DNA of 64,000 bases from contig CAMTDV010000023.1 in assembly GCA_947069175.1 (NCBI GenBank), positions 86,004,391 through 86,068,390 of the forward strand, given 5' to 3'. The DNA is from Scalesia atractyloides (Eukaryota > Streptophyta > Magnoliopsida > Asterales > Asteraceae). A program made the position numbers and the translations under genes. Shown here one piece after another: positions 47,346 through 58,794 of the stretch. Under the pieces are notes generated by a model. It saw nothing but the letters and a program-made list of their open reading frames with translations, did no database searches and was not told the DNA's origin. Each line of letters begins with the position of its first letter. Position 1 is the stretch's first letter.

Positions 47346-47880
47346 TCTACATCAAATGTGAACAGAAATAAATAACAGTAAGCATTTGTAACTAACAGCA
47401 ACTGTGTCGCAAAACTGTTTTCATCTCTATATCTTAAGTTGTAAATTTTTGGTTTATTTAGGTAGTTTATTAACTACTAATTAAACGTATGCTCTATCTT
47501 TATGGATTATTAATTACACTTAACTTAATATAAGATAATATTAGTCAATTAGTATTTTGAGCCTAGAATAAAAATATATAGATAATTGTGGATTTGTATA
47601 TAGTTTTCTTCTTTTGGAATGATAACACACAACGAATATACTTCTATTTCTACTTCACAAATCACAAATAATGAGACTCAAACTCTAGACCTATAGAGGA
47701 GAGATACCATTTAACAGAAACATACTAGTGGGTTATAGCCATATTTGGTAGTGAGACATAATTATTTACCAATGACTATTGTATGCATAATTCAAGTCGT
47801 CAAAAATACCAAAACCCTAGAAGGGTCTGACTTTAATTATTTTTCTTGAATAACCACTGCCAACCCTAATTTTCATACCC
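47346..47880. other. Upstream region of the MYB gene
   Basis: AT-rich, without a recognised gene. It contains a second tRNA-like phrase on the minus strand (47675-47745). Confidence 0.4.
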
Positions 47881-47882
47881 AC

Positions 47883-47980
47883 TATAAATAGGGGTCTTCA
47901 CTAATACATTTTCTCACAAACCAACCATAGATTAAGAGAGAGAAAATACTTGCACACAAAGTCAAAGAAACTGAAGAAAG
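47883..47980 (+). promoter_or_regulatory. TATA box and 5' leader of the MYB gene
   Basis: CTATAAATAGG (TATA box at 47883-47890) lies 91-98 bases before the ATG. A start site around 47915, about 30 bases downstream, would give a leader of some 65 bases ending GAAGAAAGATGG. Inferred from spacing only. Confidence 0.6.
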
Positions 47981-48976
47981 ATGGGAAGAGCTCCTTGTTG
48001 TGACAAAGCAAATGTGAAGAAGGGACCATGGTCTCCAGAAGAAGATGCTAAACTCAAAGATTATATTGAAAAATACGGCACTGGTGACAATTGGATAGCT
48101 CTTCCTCAAAAGATCGGTACACATATTCTTTCTTTAATGCCATTTTTAACTCGCTTATTGGACTTCTAACCTAATGATTTTCTATTGTATGAAGGTATCA
48201 AGAGGTGCGGAAAGAGTTGTAGACTTAGGTGGTTGAATTACCTAAAACCTGGTATAAAGCATGGAGGATTCTCTGAAGAAGAAGACAACATCATCTGCAG
48301 CCTCTATATTAGTATTGGCAGAAGGTAATACTCATGTTCCAACCAATGTTTGTTGTCCTTTGCACTTGTCCATGATGCTTTTGTTCAAAGAATATATCCT
48401 TAGTTATAAAATGCTCAAAAATTACTTGTGGATATATGTATCAGTCCTCACTTCACCCCCTTTTTGTTATGGTATGCATCAATATAGACTAAATTATGTT
48501 TATCACCTTCTAAATCAAATAGGTGGTCTATAATTGCTGCCCAACTTCCTGGAAGAACTGATAATGATATAAAGAACTATTGGAACACAAGATTGAAGAA
48601 GAAATTGCTTGGAAGGCGCAAACAGTCTCAATCTAGTAGACTAAACGGTTCAACCGATGATCCTAAAGATGGGAATGGAATTGAAACCTTAAGTAAGCCT
48701 ACCATTGAAAGACTCCAACTTCACATGCAACTCCAAAGCCTTCAAAACCCTAATAACATGTCCATGTGGCCTTGCAAGTTGAGCCCAATTCAAGAAAGGA
48801 TTATGCAGTCTATCCAACTTCTAAACGAATCATCAAACCCTCTAACAATGCAACATGTTTTTAATGATGGTCCTCAAAAGGTTGAATTTCTGAACCATCC
48901 TATAACCACATTCAGCAAGCATATACCTCACCGAGTAATATGTTGGTCAATCAAATGGACAACTTCATCAATGTAG
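47981..48976 (+). CDS. R2R3-MYB transcription factor, subgroup 14 (RAX/MYB36/MYB68/MYB84-like), C-terminus frameshifted
   Basis: Nuclear DNA-binding regulator; family members act in axillary meristem formation or root endodermis and suberin control. Three exons at the conserved R2R3-MYB intron sites: 47981-48116, 48195-48324, 48523-48976 (introns 78 and 198 bp, GT..AG, phases 1 and 2). As read, the protein has 239 residues. The N-terminus [20 protein letters not shown] is the subgroup hallmark. R2 has W17, W38, W58; R3 has F71, W90, W109; [18 protein letters not shown] follows. Unusual residues for the subgroup: D36 (GTGDNW, normally G), K63-P64-G65 (normally R-P-N) and R88 (SIGRR, normally SIGSR). 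After residue 213 or so the frame is lost near 48897-48901, so the last part is out of frame and ends early. Repeats look DNA-binding competent, but the activation region is lost unless the deletions are sequencing errors. Confidence 0.85.
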
Positions 48977-49283
48977 ATGATGGGTCATCGGCATATGTAA
49001 GGGTCCAGATTGCATAATGCATACAAGCGTGGAATTCCAGCAGTATTTGGCTTTTCAGGCTGAAATAGACCAGATCTTGAGCAATAAAAGAGCTAATTCC
49101 ACATCGGCGGATCAGGCACAGGCAAACGAGGTTGACTTTTTCAAGGACATGGACAGTGCGAAGGACATGATGACTTGGTGGTCTAATGAGTTTGAAGCAA
49201 ATTTAGCTTCTTCGACCTCATGGGATTCAAGTAGTGTGGGTGATCACCAATCCCAACCACACAAGTTTGAAATGAATTACTAG
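48901..49283 (+). pseudogene. Out-of-frame C-terminal coding remnant of the MYB gene
   Basis: The expected C-terminal coding sequence continues past the early stop in two other frames. 48901-48996 reads [20 protein letters not shown] and on to DDGSSAY. 49017-49283 reads MHTSVEFQQYLAFQAEIDQI, an acidic middle and ends KFEMNY before a stop at 49281-49283. Frames shift by one base near 48900 and again at about 48997-49010. Two 1-base deletions explain both, and undoing both gives one frame of 342 codons plus stop. The sequence composition stays coding-like, so the lesions are recent or artefactual. AATAAA-like signals follow at 49309-49316. Confidence 0.75.
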
Positions 49284-49289
49284 AATAAA

Positions 49290-51145
49290 TACTACCGTCT
49301 TTGTATAGCACAATAAAAAAATCTTAAGAGCTACATCCAACAATCCCAACGTGGTGTGATCTTGAATGGAAGGTGTTAACGGTATTCCTATGTGTATATA
49401 GTAACTCTGTGAGTCGAAAGTATTATTTGTTTTAGTAGGCAATAATATATTTACCACAATACCATCTCTATGGAAAACCTAGACCATTTTTGGATCTTAT
49501 AATGTTCACACCACAATGCTTTATAGACATAATTTTTAGGCATTGGAGGATTTAACTTGTAATTTAAAAATGTATGTTTTTATTTTTATATTTTTATTCG
49601 TTTTAAAACGAGGTATATTTTTATGGATCGGAAACTAAGATGAAATCAACTCGAACAATGATTTCTTTTTCGTCAAAGGGCAAAGCTGAGAAATATCGAA
49701 CATCGAAATTTGTTGAAGGTTATCGGGGTTAGGGGAATGACATCAAGTCTTTAAACTTTGTTTTCACTTTTATTAAACTTGGATAATTTTGTAGTTTTCG
49801 CTAATAATATCTTTTTAAAATTTTGTTTTTTAACTATTATAGTGTTGTGATGTATTCTTTAGTTAAGTTTCCTCTATAAATTTTTGAGGTATTTCATATT
49901 GTTTTTCTAACTGTTAAATGCTTGTTTAAAATCCTGTGAAAATATCAAAATACCCCCACATGTTTATTTACCATATTAGTCCCTGATGTTATAATTCATG
50001 TATCATCAAATTCAAACCTATTTCCTAATCTACTAATTATCAACCGAAAGCAAACAATTAACCACCAATATGATCTTATTAACAACAACAACTGCATATT
50101 AACATATGTAACACAAACTGAACTATAGTTGAGTTAAAACTATGAACTTTGTTTGACTTTCATAAGTTGAATAGGTTTTATTTTTATAATTTGAATGAGG
50201 TTTGACTTTTTTTATGGGTTGAAGTTGACTATAGAACTAGAAATGCTTTTTACCTTTACAATTCAAATTTGAAGTAGAGTGACCTGATCAACATCTAACA
50301 CATTGATGCAGTTGACTCCTGTTTAGTCAATATAGGAACAACATTCGATTTTGACTTACTTTTGCAATTGATTCTTATTTGTGCAATTAAGTTGTGGCAT
50401 TTGACATGTTCCTTATCTATTATCATATGTTCCGGACGTGTTCCTTATCCATAATCATATGTTCCTAATGGCTTAGAAATCTATGATCCTTGTAAAATTG
50501 ACTACATGCTTGAATATCACATGTTTGACTAGTTATCTGGTTAAATAGATCTACTTATTCAGATTCAATTCATTTCAAAAGGAACAAGCTAGTGACATCC
50601 AGTCCATTCCATGGTCAAACATCCTAAAGTTATTCGATGGTCAAACTTCCAAATGTCAATGCCATACTAAAGTCTGATCAAACTCTTAAAATCCTATTGT
50701 GTATACTAAAGCCTGAATCCATGACTGTATATGCATGATACTACATATGATCTTATAATTGACTGTTGCATTTTACTGTTCCTACCTGATCAAACTTCCT
50801 AACTCCTATTGTGCGTACTAGCCTAAATCCATGACTGTATATGCATGATACTACATACTACATGATTCTGTATCAAGTAACTATCATCCTAATTAACCAC
50901 ATTGTCTACCACTGATCCTAACCACATTATCATCCACTTTATAACTACCCATTTAGTTGTCACATTAAAACATAAGCAAACATCAAACACAGTTAAACAA
51001 AACATGACAATTAAATACAAGCATCATCAACAATTAAATATCACCATTCTTACTTGAAAATTAAATATCATGCTAATCACCATTGATACTTGATAGTTAA
51101 ATACCAAAACATGGGTAACCTTGATCATTAACGTCAAAAACCCAA
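49290..51145. other. Downstream intergenic region with local tandem duplications
   Basis: 50413-50470 repeats GTTCCTTATC-AT-ATCATATGTTCC. 50682-50748 and 50797-50862 repeat a block containing CCTATTGTG-GTACTA and ATCCATGACTGTATATGCAT. 49935-49990 has 'CCACATG-TTATT-ACCATATTAGTCCCTG', a Mutator-end-like phrase. No gene recognised. Confidence 0.45.
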
Positions 51146-51149
51146 AAAA

Positions 51150-51300
51150 TATCAGGCCAAAGTAACCCATTTACGCTGTTCAGAGTTAGGCATCATATGT
51201 ACAACCAACCAATCACCACCATCTTTATACTCGACGACGAAAACAGAGGTCCAACCTGAAGCTCTTTCCCACCCTCCAAAGGACCTAGTATTGGATTCGG
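51150..51300 (-). pseudogene. Gene fragment of unknown family
   Basis: On the minus strand about 50 codons are open and protein-like, reading SFGGWERASGWTSVFVVEYK then DGGDWLVVHMMPNSEQRKWV before a stop at about 51150. Base composition is less AT-rich than the surroundings. There is no start and no continuation, so this is at best a captured or relic exon. The family was not recognised. Confidence 0.35.
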
Positions 51301-51305
51301 ATTTG

Positions 51306-51506
51306 ATGGCGGATCACCTTCACCCTAACCCTAACACAATGCCATGTGAAAGACAACATATTTCAGAATTTATACACGACAGCATCACGAAATCAAGGAT
51401 TTTGACTACAAGTAACACAATGTCGACTAGTAATGTGGAAAGTAAACAACATGATCACGTACTACCTCATGTTTTTGATGATCAGACATGTTTTATTGTG
51501 GGATGA
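51306..51506 (+). CDS. Short hypothetical ORF (66 codons)
   Basis: ATG at 51306 gives MADHLHPNPNTMPCERQHIS and continues, rich in Ser/Thr/His, to a stop at 51504-51506. No domain, signal peptide or membrane segment is visible, and it overlaps the minus-strand fragment only at its start. It may be chance or part of a captured gene piece. Low confidence that it is a gene. Confidence 0.2.
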   Translation: MADHLHPNPNTMPCERQHISEFIHDSITKSRILTTSNTMSTSNVESKQHDHVLPHVFDDQTCFIVG

Positions 51507-51599
51507 TCGGAGCTGCTCTTAAAGTAGGGGGTTTTGGGGAGAGAGGGAGGTAAATGATGCTTATTGGGGAAGATTAAGGATAAAAAGGGTGTGAAAGGG

Positions 51600-51795
51600 T
51601 CTACTTTGGGTGAATTGCGCTAACTGCCTTTCACATCGTTATCTATTTAGACTGACTACTAACAGGTCGTTTAGCACAGGGATGTGTTGATTGAAATCGA
51701 GAACCACAGGGACGAGAATAGTAGATTTTAGGCACTCACAGACTGAAAATGTGATCAAGAGAAAACCACAGGGACAAAAATTGTACGTTTACTCT
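51600..51795 (-). repeat. Mutator-type terminal sequence, unpaired
   Basis: On the minus strand from about 51797, AGAGTAAACGTACAATTTTT then GTCCCTGTGGTTTTC, and again CTCGTCCCTGTGGTTCTCG further in, resemble the TIR style of the element at 35323. A partner at the other side was not found. Confidence 0.35.
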
Positions 51796-51799
51796 GAAT

Positions 51800-53970
51800 T
51801 TTACTATTTAATAATAAAATATTTTAATTTTAGAGCTTACTATAGTAGTAATTTGATAGAAAAAGGATTCTTGCGAAAATGACTAAATGCGCTATAGACA
51901 TTACAAAAATAACTCTTCAATCGATCTAACTCCTAAGCTACACCAATAAATACTAAATTACATTTATATAAGGATTTGAATTAGCATTTCAATCCTGGTG
52001 TTTTCTCTAAGAGGCAAAAGTCCCTACCACCCGATCAAAGTTAGAATGTCAAATCCTTTACTTCAAGTATCAAAATGTTTAACAATATCATGTTCTCTAT
52101 GAAATATCTTAGAGATGACTAATTTAACTTTAGTAACTTCACTACGATGATACATAATAGCGTGTGATGTTATAATATGGGCAAATACAATTAAAAACAA
52201 ACATATATTCTTTATTTTCTTATAAAAGTTTCTCAATAAATTTTTTCATTTAAAAACTAACATACTTAATATTGTTTCATAAAATTCTTTTAATATTTCC
52301 ATTTTCATATAAAAATCCCTAAACATGCTAAATTTGAACTTAAGTTTGAAATTTGTTTATTTTTATTTATTAATACTACATAGGAAGTAGTTATATATAC
52401 TATTAAAGCAAAGAATTTTAAACAATTACAAATTTTTTTTAGTATTTTATTTTCAACTTTTATTTTAATTAATATTTTGTTATTATAATTCAATTTAGAC
52501 AGTATTTTCTAACTTTTAAGATACAATGTTTTCAAAAATTTTGAATATGCTTTTACGATCAACCTATTCTATGTTCATTATATAAACTTCTTTGAAACAG
52601 AGTTGTGAAGTTAATATACAAGAAATCGAATCACAATCGTACATGTTATCAAAGCTACTTCACATTTACTTTTTTTAATTATTAATTGACGTTGTTTACC
52701 TTTTTTGTTATTCAATTATATAGTGTAATGCTTTATAAATGTCTAAATATGTCATTGCAACGACTTATTGTTATCTATGTTTCGGTAAGAATTTTGTTCA
52801 AAATCGAATAGGTAAAAAGAATTGATTATTTTTGCTATTCACTGTGACAAACTAGAGAGAGATATCGCCTGAATTACTTGGGTAGCAGTATAGAGTATCT
52901 TTATATATCATGATAAGCCGAACTGATACTTTTCCAACAACATCGATACCACGTCAATTTCGTTCAACAACATCATTACCGGTCACCGATATTTTTTTTT
53001 GGTGTTCTATTGATGTAAAACATGTGTCGTTATCCTTTCGGGCATATCATGACATTATTTTTTGAGTTTTTATCTTTTGGTTGCTATACCAAGTGCTAGG
53101 CATCGTATTGATACCGTAATGAGCCAAAATTGATACTGTTCAGATTCCCGTTGCAATATGTGAGAGAATTCCACTGTTGAATTAAATTGATATTTTAAAT
53201 TGAACATGAGGCAAATCAAAGTCCATTCCTTGTTTGTTTTTTCTTTTTCTATTTTTAATTTAATAAGTTGGTAATAATAAATAATCTACTATAGAAAAAC
53301 TATGTATATTATATTATAATGTATTAGAGATGGACATTTAGTTAAAAATGAGTTTTTCCATCTTAATTTATAAATACACACCTAAAATGAGGGTAAATTG
53401 GTCATTTTAAACAAGAATTATATTTTAGCCGCTCATCTTATTACACTTAAACCCCTAAATTTTAACATAATTATAGGTAATTAGTTACACTTTTCTCCCT
53501 CCACAACAAACTTATAATTCTTTTATGTATTTTTATCATATCTAATAAACTATAATGTTTTAGAAAAAAAATCAAAAGTATCGTGACGACCTACTCATTT
53601 TTGTTGGAAGTTTCGATAGTTGTCTTGGTCAGTATTGACGTGGATTATAAGGTACAAGTAGATGATGCCTTAGTGTACAAGTGATTAAAACCCACGTACT
53701 TAGTCAGAATCTCAAAATGTTTAATAACTACAAAATATTATGTGATTAAACTCTCATTTTAAGAAAATTATAAATAATTAGTTAATAGTTACACTTCGTC
53801 CCCTTATAAAAAACTACACCCACGCGATTTTTAAAAGGTCATAACTTTTTGGTACGTTACTCTATATTTTGTAAAAAAATTGCACTATATAAACGGGTAT
53901 TTTTTCTCTTTAATTTTAGTATAATATTGTTATAGTTTTTTAACTAAAAAAATTGATATGTTATGTATTA
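51800..53970. other. Intergenic, no gene recognised
   Basis: Very AT-rich. Short ORFs (52305-52493 minus) are low complexity. 52920-53170 mentions a repeated CGATACC/GATACTG theme (CATCGATACC, TTGATACCG, TTGATACTG) without clear repeats. Confidence 0.4.
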
Positions 53971-53974
53971 ATAG

Positions 53975-54955
53975 TGTCTAAGGGTAAGTAACAACTGAAC
54001 TGTTAACCGAAAACGAAACTAAAATCAACCAAAAATTGAGTTAACCGAAAGCCCGAATTAACCGAAAACGGTTATCGATTTTTTGTACCCTGATTTTACC
54101 AAAATTAACTGAACCGAACCATTTATATTTTTATATATTTCTAGCTTCAATACCTTCAATTCATATATTTCATATTTATACCCTTATTTTTTTTGTATTT
54201 ATACCTTTATTTCATGTACCTATACATCCATTTCATGTATCTATACTTCAATTTCATGTACTTATAATCAAAAGTTTTAGCCTAAGTTTGGTTTTGGCTA
54301 CTAACGGAAATTAAATGAATCAAACCAAAAACTATCAATGTAACAGAATAAATCAAACTGATTAACTGAAAATGGATTGATTAATAAAACAGACTAATCC
54401 ATGACCTCGATTTCTAAGGATAATAATCTAACCAACTGAAGAATGCACGCCGTGGCAATGTCTGTGTTTCCTGCTGCAACGTGCGCGAATATATCATTTA
54501 TTAACCAAAAACGGTTATTGGTGAGCATAATTGAATCGTTAACCTAAATCAAACCAAAACAGATGAAACTGAACCGACATCAACCAAAAACCAGTTATCG
54601 TTTTTTTACTCTTGTTTAACCAAAATTAGTTTGAACTAAATCGAATTATTCGTATTTTTCATATATTAGATTTTATATCTCCGGTTCTTATATTTCATAT
54701 TTTATATCTCAATTTCATATATTTATACTTTAATTGCATGTATTTATACCTAAATTCATATATTTCTAAGCAAAAGTTTTAGCCCAAGTTTGGTTTTGCT
54801 ATTAACTAAAATTAAATGAACCAAACCGAAAACCGTCAATCAAATCGAATGAAGTGATTAATCGAAAACCAATTGGTTAATAAAATAGATTAAATGATGA
54901 CTTTCGTTTCAGCTTAGGTTGATGATCATAACCAAACCGACCGAACCATGCACAA
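53975..54955 (+). repeat. Two tandem copies of an AACCGAAAA-rich repeat
   Basis: Unit 1 (about 53975-54420) and unit 2 (about 54500-54955) have the same order. First comes an AACCGAAAAC-rich segment with GGTTATCG; then an ACCAAAATTA-ACTGAAC segment. Next is a run of 'TTCATATATTTATACTT' phrases, then AAGTTTTAGCC-AAGTTTGGTTTTG and an AACCGAAAACCGTCAAT-type end. No coding signal. Confidence 0.6.
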
Positions 54956-55083
54956 CACAATTTAAATGGATTACATGATTACTTCTCTTTTGATGTATAT
55001 CTATCACAATAATGTTATAATAAATATTATATGAATAAGAAAACTACAAAAAACGAGTATCACAATGCGATGTGTCGCTCCCG

Positions 55084-55108
55084 CCGTATCACACGGACAT
55101 CCAGCTAG
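55084..55108 (+). mobile_element. Helitron-like 3' terminus (plus strand)
   Basis: A perfect 4-bp stem, CCGT (55084-55087) and ACGG (55093-55096), with a 5-base loop is followed eight bases later by CTAG (55105-55108) and T. This is the Helitron hairpin plus CTRR pattern. It lies 130 bases before duplication copy B. Confidence 0.4.
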
Positions 55109-56009
55109 TATACTAAAATACATGAGTGTATATAATGTAACTCAAATATAATTTAAAAACTAAAACTTATAAACTGGTCTGTATATATTTAAATTCGTTA
55201 AAAGATTATAAACAAATTATTTTTATCACTATTATAATGTAATTTTTTAAATATTGTTTTCATGACTTCATTCAATTATAACTAAGATAAATATTTTCCA
55301 AATTTACATGTTAAGAGGTTTTATGATTAAAAATAGAAAATACGTTAGTGTTTTACGTCATAAAATTGTTAAAGAACTTTTACGATAAAATATAAAAGTA
55401 TGTTAATTTTTTATGTTATTTTCCCATTATAATATTTCACAATATATTTAACAGATATATGTGATGATGGTTGCCATTGAAATAACCTTTTTAAAGCTAA
55501 AATATCACCATAAACTTCCAGTAGTTCCTCTTCTCATACAGAATTTGATAGACTAATCGTTTATGATAATTTCACGATGTACTTGATCCTTAGTGGAATA
55601 AATCTCTAACGCACATCACCGCTTTACAACTAATGTACCCTAACGCTATTCTATATGATATAAATGACACGTTCATCTATTCGAGTAGAAAGTTATATAA
55701 AATCCTAATATTGCGGTGTACCTAATTGATAACACTACAAAATAAGCAGACATTGGTAACACCCTTGTATAAGATTGAAAAAGGACAAGAACGTCATGGA
55801 TGAAGTATTTTAAAAGAAAAGTAGAATAAAACGCCAATTGAAGAAGAGTTGCTACTGACGTGTAGTTATCAAGGTTTCTCATTATAAAATAAAAATGATG
55901 AACTATATTGTGTAAGATACAAGAATAAATGCGTTTGGAGGCATACAAAATATTCTTGCCAAATTCAAGAAATGGTATCTTCTTCAGATTGATATATATG
56001 TATATGCTC

Positions 56010-57000
56010 ATGAAATTTCTCAGGCTTGGTTGGTTAAGCTTACAACATGATCCTCATGGTGTTTAGTGAACGCAACTTCTTTATGTTAAGTAAGTATCTT
56101 GTTTAAACTTGATGATTTCCAATGAATTGACGAAATTTCTTTAGCCTCAAATTTCTTTAGCCTCTCACCCTTGTAACTATGATGTATATATGTTGGTATT
56201 ATAATATACCAAAACAACCCAACAATACATTTATCAATTTTTTGAAATAATAATAATGTTTAAGCATAAAATATATCAATAAACCAATGTACACCAAGTG
56301 AATACCAAATAAAGTGATGGAAAAAATATAATGTAATTAAACTATTGTTTAAGAACTTAAATTTTTAATTGTTTTCAAGCAACTCGTTTGTAGATTTTTT
56401 AAGAACTTAAACGACTCACGATCAAATAGAGTAAGGGATGCAACATTAGTAGGATTTTGAACCCATTGAGGAATTTTAAATCTAAACATTTTTTTATAAA
56501 AAGTAAAAAAAAATATAGCACATAATCACAAATTATTTTATTAGCTATATTAAAATAACTAAAGAGCCAATAAACAATACAAATAACTTGAAATTTTATA
56601 TAATAATGTTGCTAATAAATGCTCTTCTACAAGTTACTCAGTATTATAATTGACTTTTCCATGTAAAATTTATATTTAATAACATCTATTTTCATACGAC
56701 GATTTACATATTCAGAAAAGAAGTTACAAATATATAAACATTAAATGCGAAATCACGAAAATGTGTAATTGGTTTGAAAGAGAAAATCATGGTGAAGGTT
56801 AACCACAAAACGACATATGTCTCAACATTTATTTTATTATATAGTATAGATATAAATTGAATAAAAATATAAATACAATATAATTACCAGTGGTAGAAAA
56901 ATAATAATTAAGGATATCTACATAACTTATTTTGAACCGGAATATATTTCTACATTGACCTTGTGGTGTATTTTATATAAACCAATAAAAAAGGGCCACT
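56010..57000. other. Copy B stretch without a gene
   Basis: AT-rich. It corresponds in position to the MITE cluster and GAACATAAACGAA repeat of copy A, which are absent here. No ORF or RNA gene seen. Confidence 0.4.
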
Positions 57001-57234
57001 TTACCTCATTTACCACAACTGCCCAAAGGACAAACATGCCTACCTAATATTTTTATGTGACATAAATTTCTCAAAAAGGGAGATTGTATCCAGATGTGGT
57101 GGGACACTTAGATAGGAAACGAACTGCATAGTAATATTTTCTAGACCTATATAAAACTGAAAAGGAGCAAATGGTACTAGTTAAGTACTCTTCTGACGAT
57201 ATTCAACCAAATATAAGGTGGAAATGGAGATGGA

Positions 57235-57955
57235 AAAAAACCAGGTTCCTAGCAACAAAGAGAAAGAAGACCTAACGAATTTGAAGATTTATCGAAACAA
57301 GTTAATTATTCTAGCACCTCGGATCAGTGGACATGGAAACCGGATGAGAAAGGGGGATTCACTGTGGCTTCGATGAAGAATTTTTTGGATAAGTCTTCTC
57401 AGTTGACCGATTAATTTTCATGGAAATGGAATGGATGGGTTCCTAAGAAGTTAAATACCTTCATGTGGAAGGCGTTGGACAACAACATTCCAACCATATT
57501 GGCACTAGAAAGAAGGCTTATATATGTTGAAGATACCACTTGTAGGTTATGCAAAGAAGCGGAAGAGGATAGTGACCATCTTCCTACCTCATGCGGAGTA
57601 GCTACGGTTTTGACAATTCATAAGCAAATGATGTAACATACCAAATATTTTTGCCTTCTCAGTAAAAGATTTGGTGAAGATTCATAGCCATCTCAAGGTG
57701 AGTAAGAAGAAAAAGAAGGGTATCCAATAGGTCATTTTCTTACCGGCATGGTGTATTTGGCAAGCTAGAAATGATGCCGCTTTTTGCAATAAGACGACAA
57801 CAACAAACCAAATAAAAGAAAACATTAAGGCGTTGGGGTTCCTTTAGATAAAAAACCGGTCTTCTTGTAATAACTTAGGTTGTTTTGTGTGATTTATGTC
57901 TTGTCTTTGGGCTCTAGCGATTTGCTAGTAGCGTTTTGAACGAAAGTTGTTGTAT
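57235..57955 (+). pseudogene. LINE reverse-transcriptase zinc-binding domain (zf-RVT) fragment
   Basis: The frame from about 57325 gives QWTWKPDEKGGFTVASMKNF. After a stop at 57412 it continues WKWNGWVPKKLNTFMWKALD, then NIPTILALERRL and CRLCKEAEEDSDHLPTSC. That is the Trp-rich start and CxxC...HxxxxC end of the zf-RVT domain at the C-terminus of plant non-LTR retrotransposon ORF2 proteins. The family's tail follows from about 57745 (IWQARNDAAFCNK, then ENIKALGFL). The RT itself is absent, as expected for a 5'-truncated LINE, and a CA/TA microsatellite follows at 57960-57992. Stops and shifts make it a relic. Confidence 0.8.
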
Positions 57956-57960
57956 AATAT

Positions 57961-57993
<33 letters not shown>

Positions 57994-58675
57994 GTAAGTC
58001 AAAACTCATCATTTGCGATTGATTAAAATCAATGTTAATGTTTTTAGCCTCAAAAGGTTTCGGAAACGGTGTGTACACTATTGACCTTGTTTCTCCTCCA
58101 AGACAAAGATAAAAGTATTCTAAGGAAGAAATTTTAAGACAAGAGCAAAGTCAATTTCTTGGATACTAAAGCAAATGGATTTGTTAGGAGGTGTGTTGAC
58201 AATTTGTATTCTAACAAATATAAAAACAAATTAATTAATTAACTGAATAGTCTAATATTATTAATAAGTTAGGTCTTTAATTGTTTTTGTCCTCAAGTGA
58301 ATGAATCGATTACAAATATTTTGATTACTTTAACTTCAACCCCACCAATTTCTTCTTGATTAGGTATACTCTTCTAAGAATTCTTTGATTATTTAAATCT
58401 TTGACAAAGGGTACGGCTTATTTAAGCATAAAATGTTTCTCACCTAAGCGCCACTTTTTCATATAATTTAGGTGTCATAAATTATCAATTATTATGATGG
58501 TTGTTTAAAGTGCATGCAACTAAAAACCAAACCAAACCAAACACACACACACTAGTCAACTTACTGATATTTCAATTAGTTGTAGTAATTTTTAAAATTT
58601 TGGTTTGTTAAAACTTGGTCGGCCCTTTATTTATTAATTAATTTACATATTTTTAGCAACAATTAAATTATACAC

Positions 58676-58730
58676 GTTTAATTATTTTATATGCACTCAA
58701 AACACACACACAAAAAACACACACATACAT

Positions 58731-58790
<60 letters not shown>
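58676..58790 (+). repeat. Compound (CA)n(TA)n microsatellite
   Basis: ACACAC-rich from about 58690, becoming TA from about 58761 to 58790. It forms the left border of the fourth MITE-like element. Confidence 0.9.

Positions 58791-58794
<4 letters not shown>

Noticed and set aside
47882..48124. 80-codon minus-strand ORF over MYB exon 1
   Set aside because: Shadow of the MYB exon; no independent motif.
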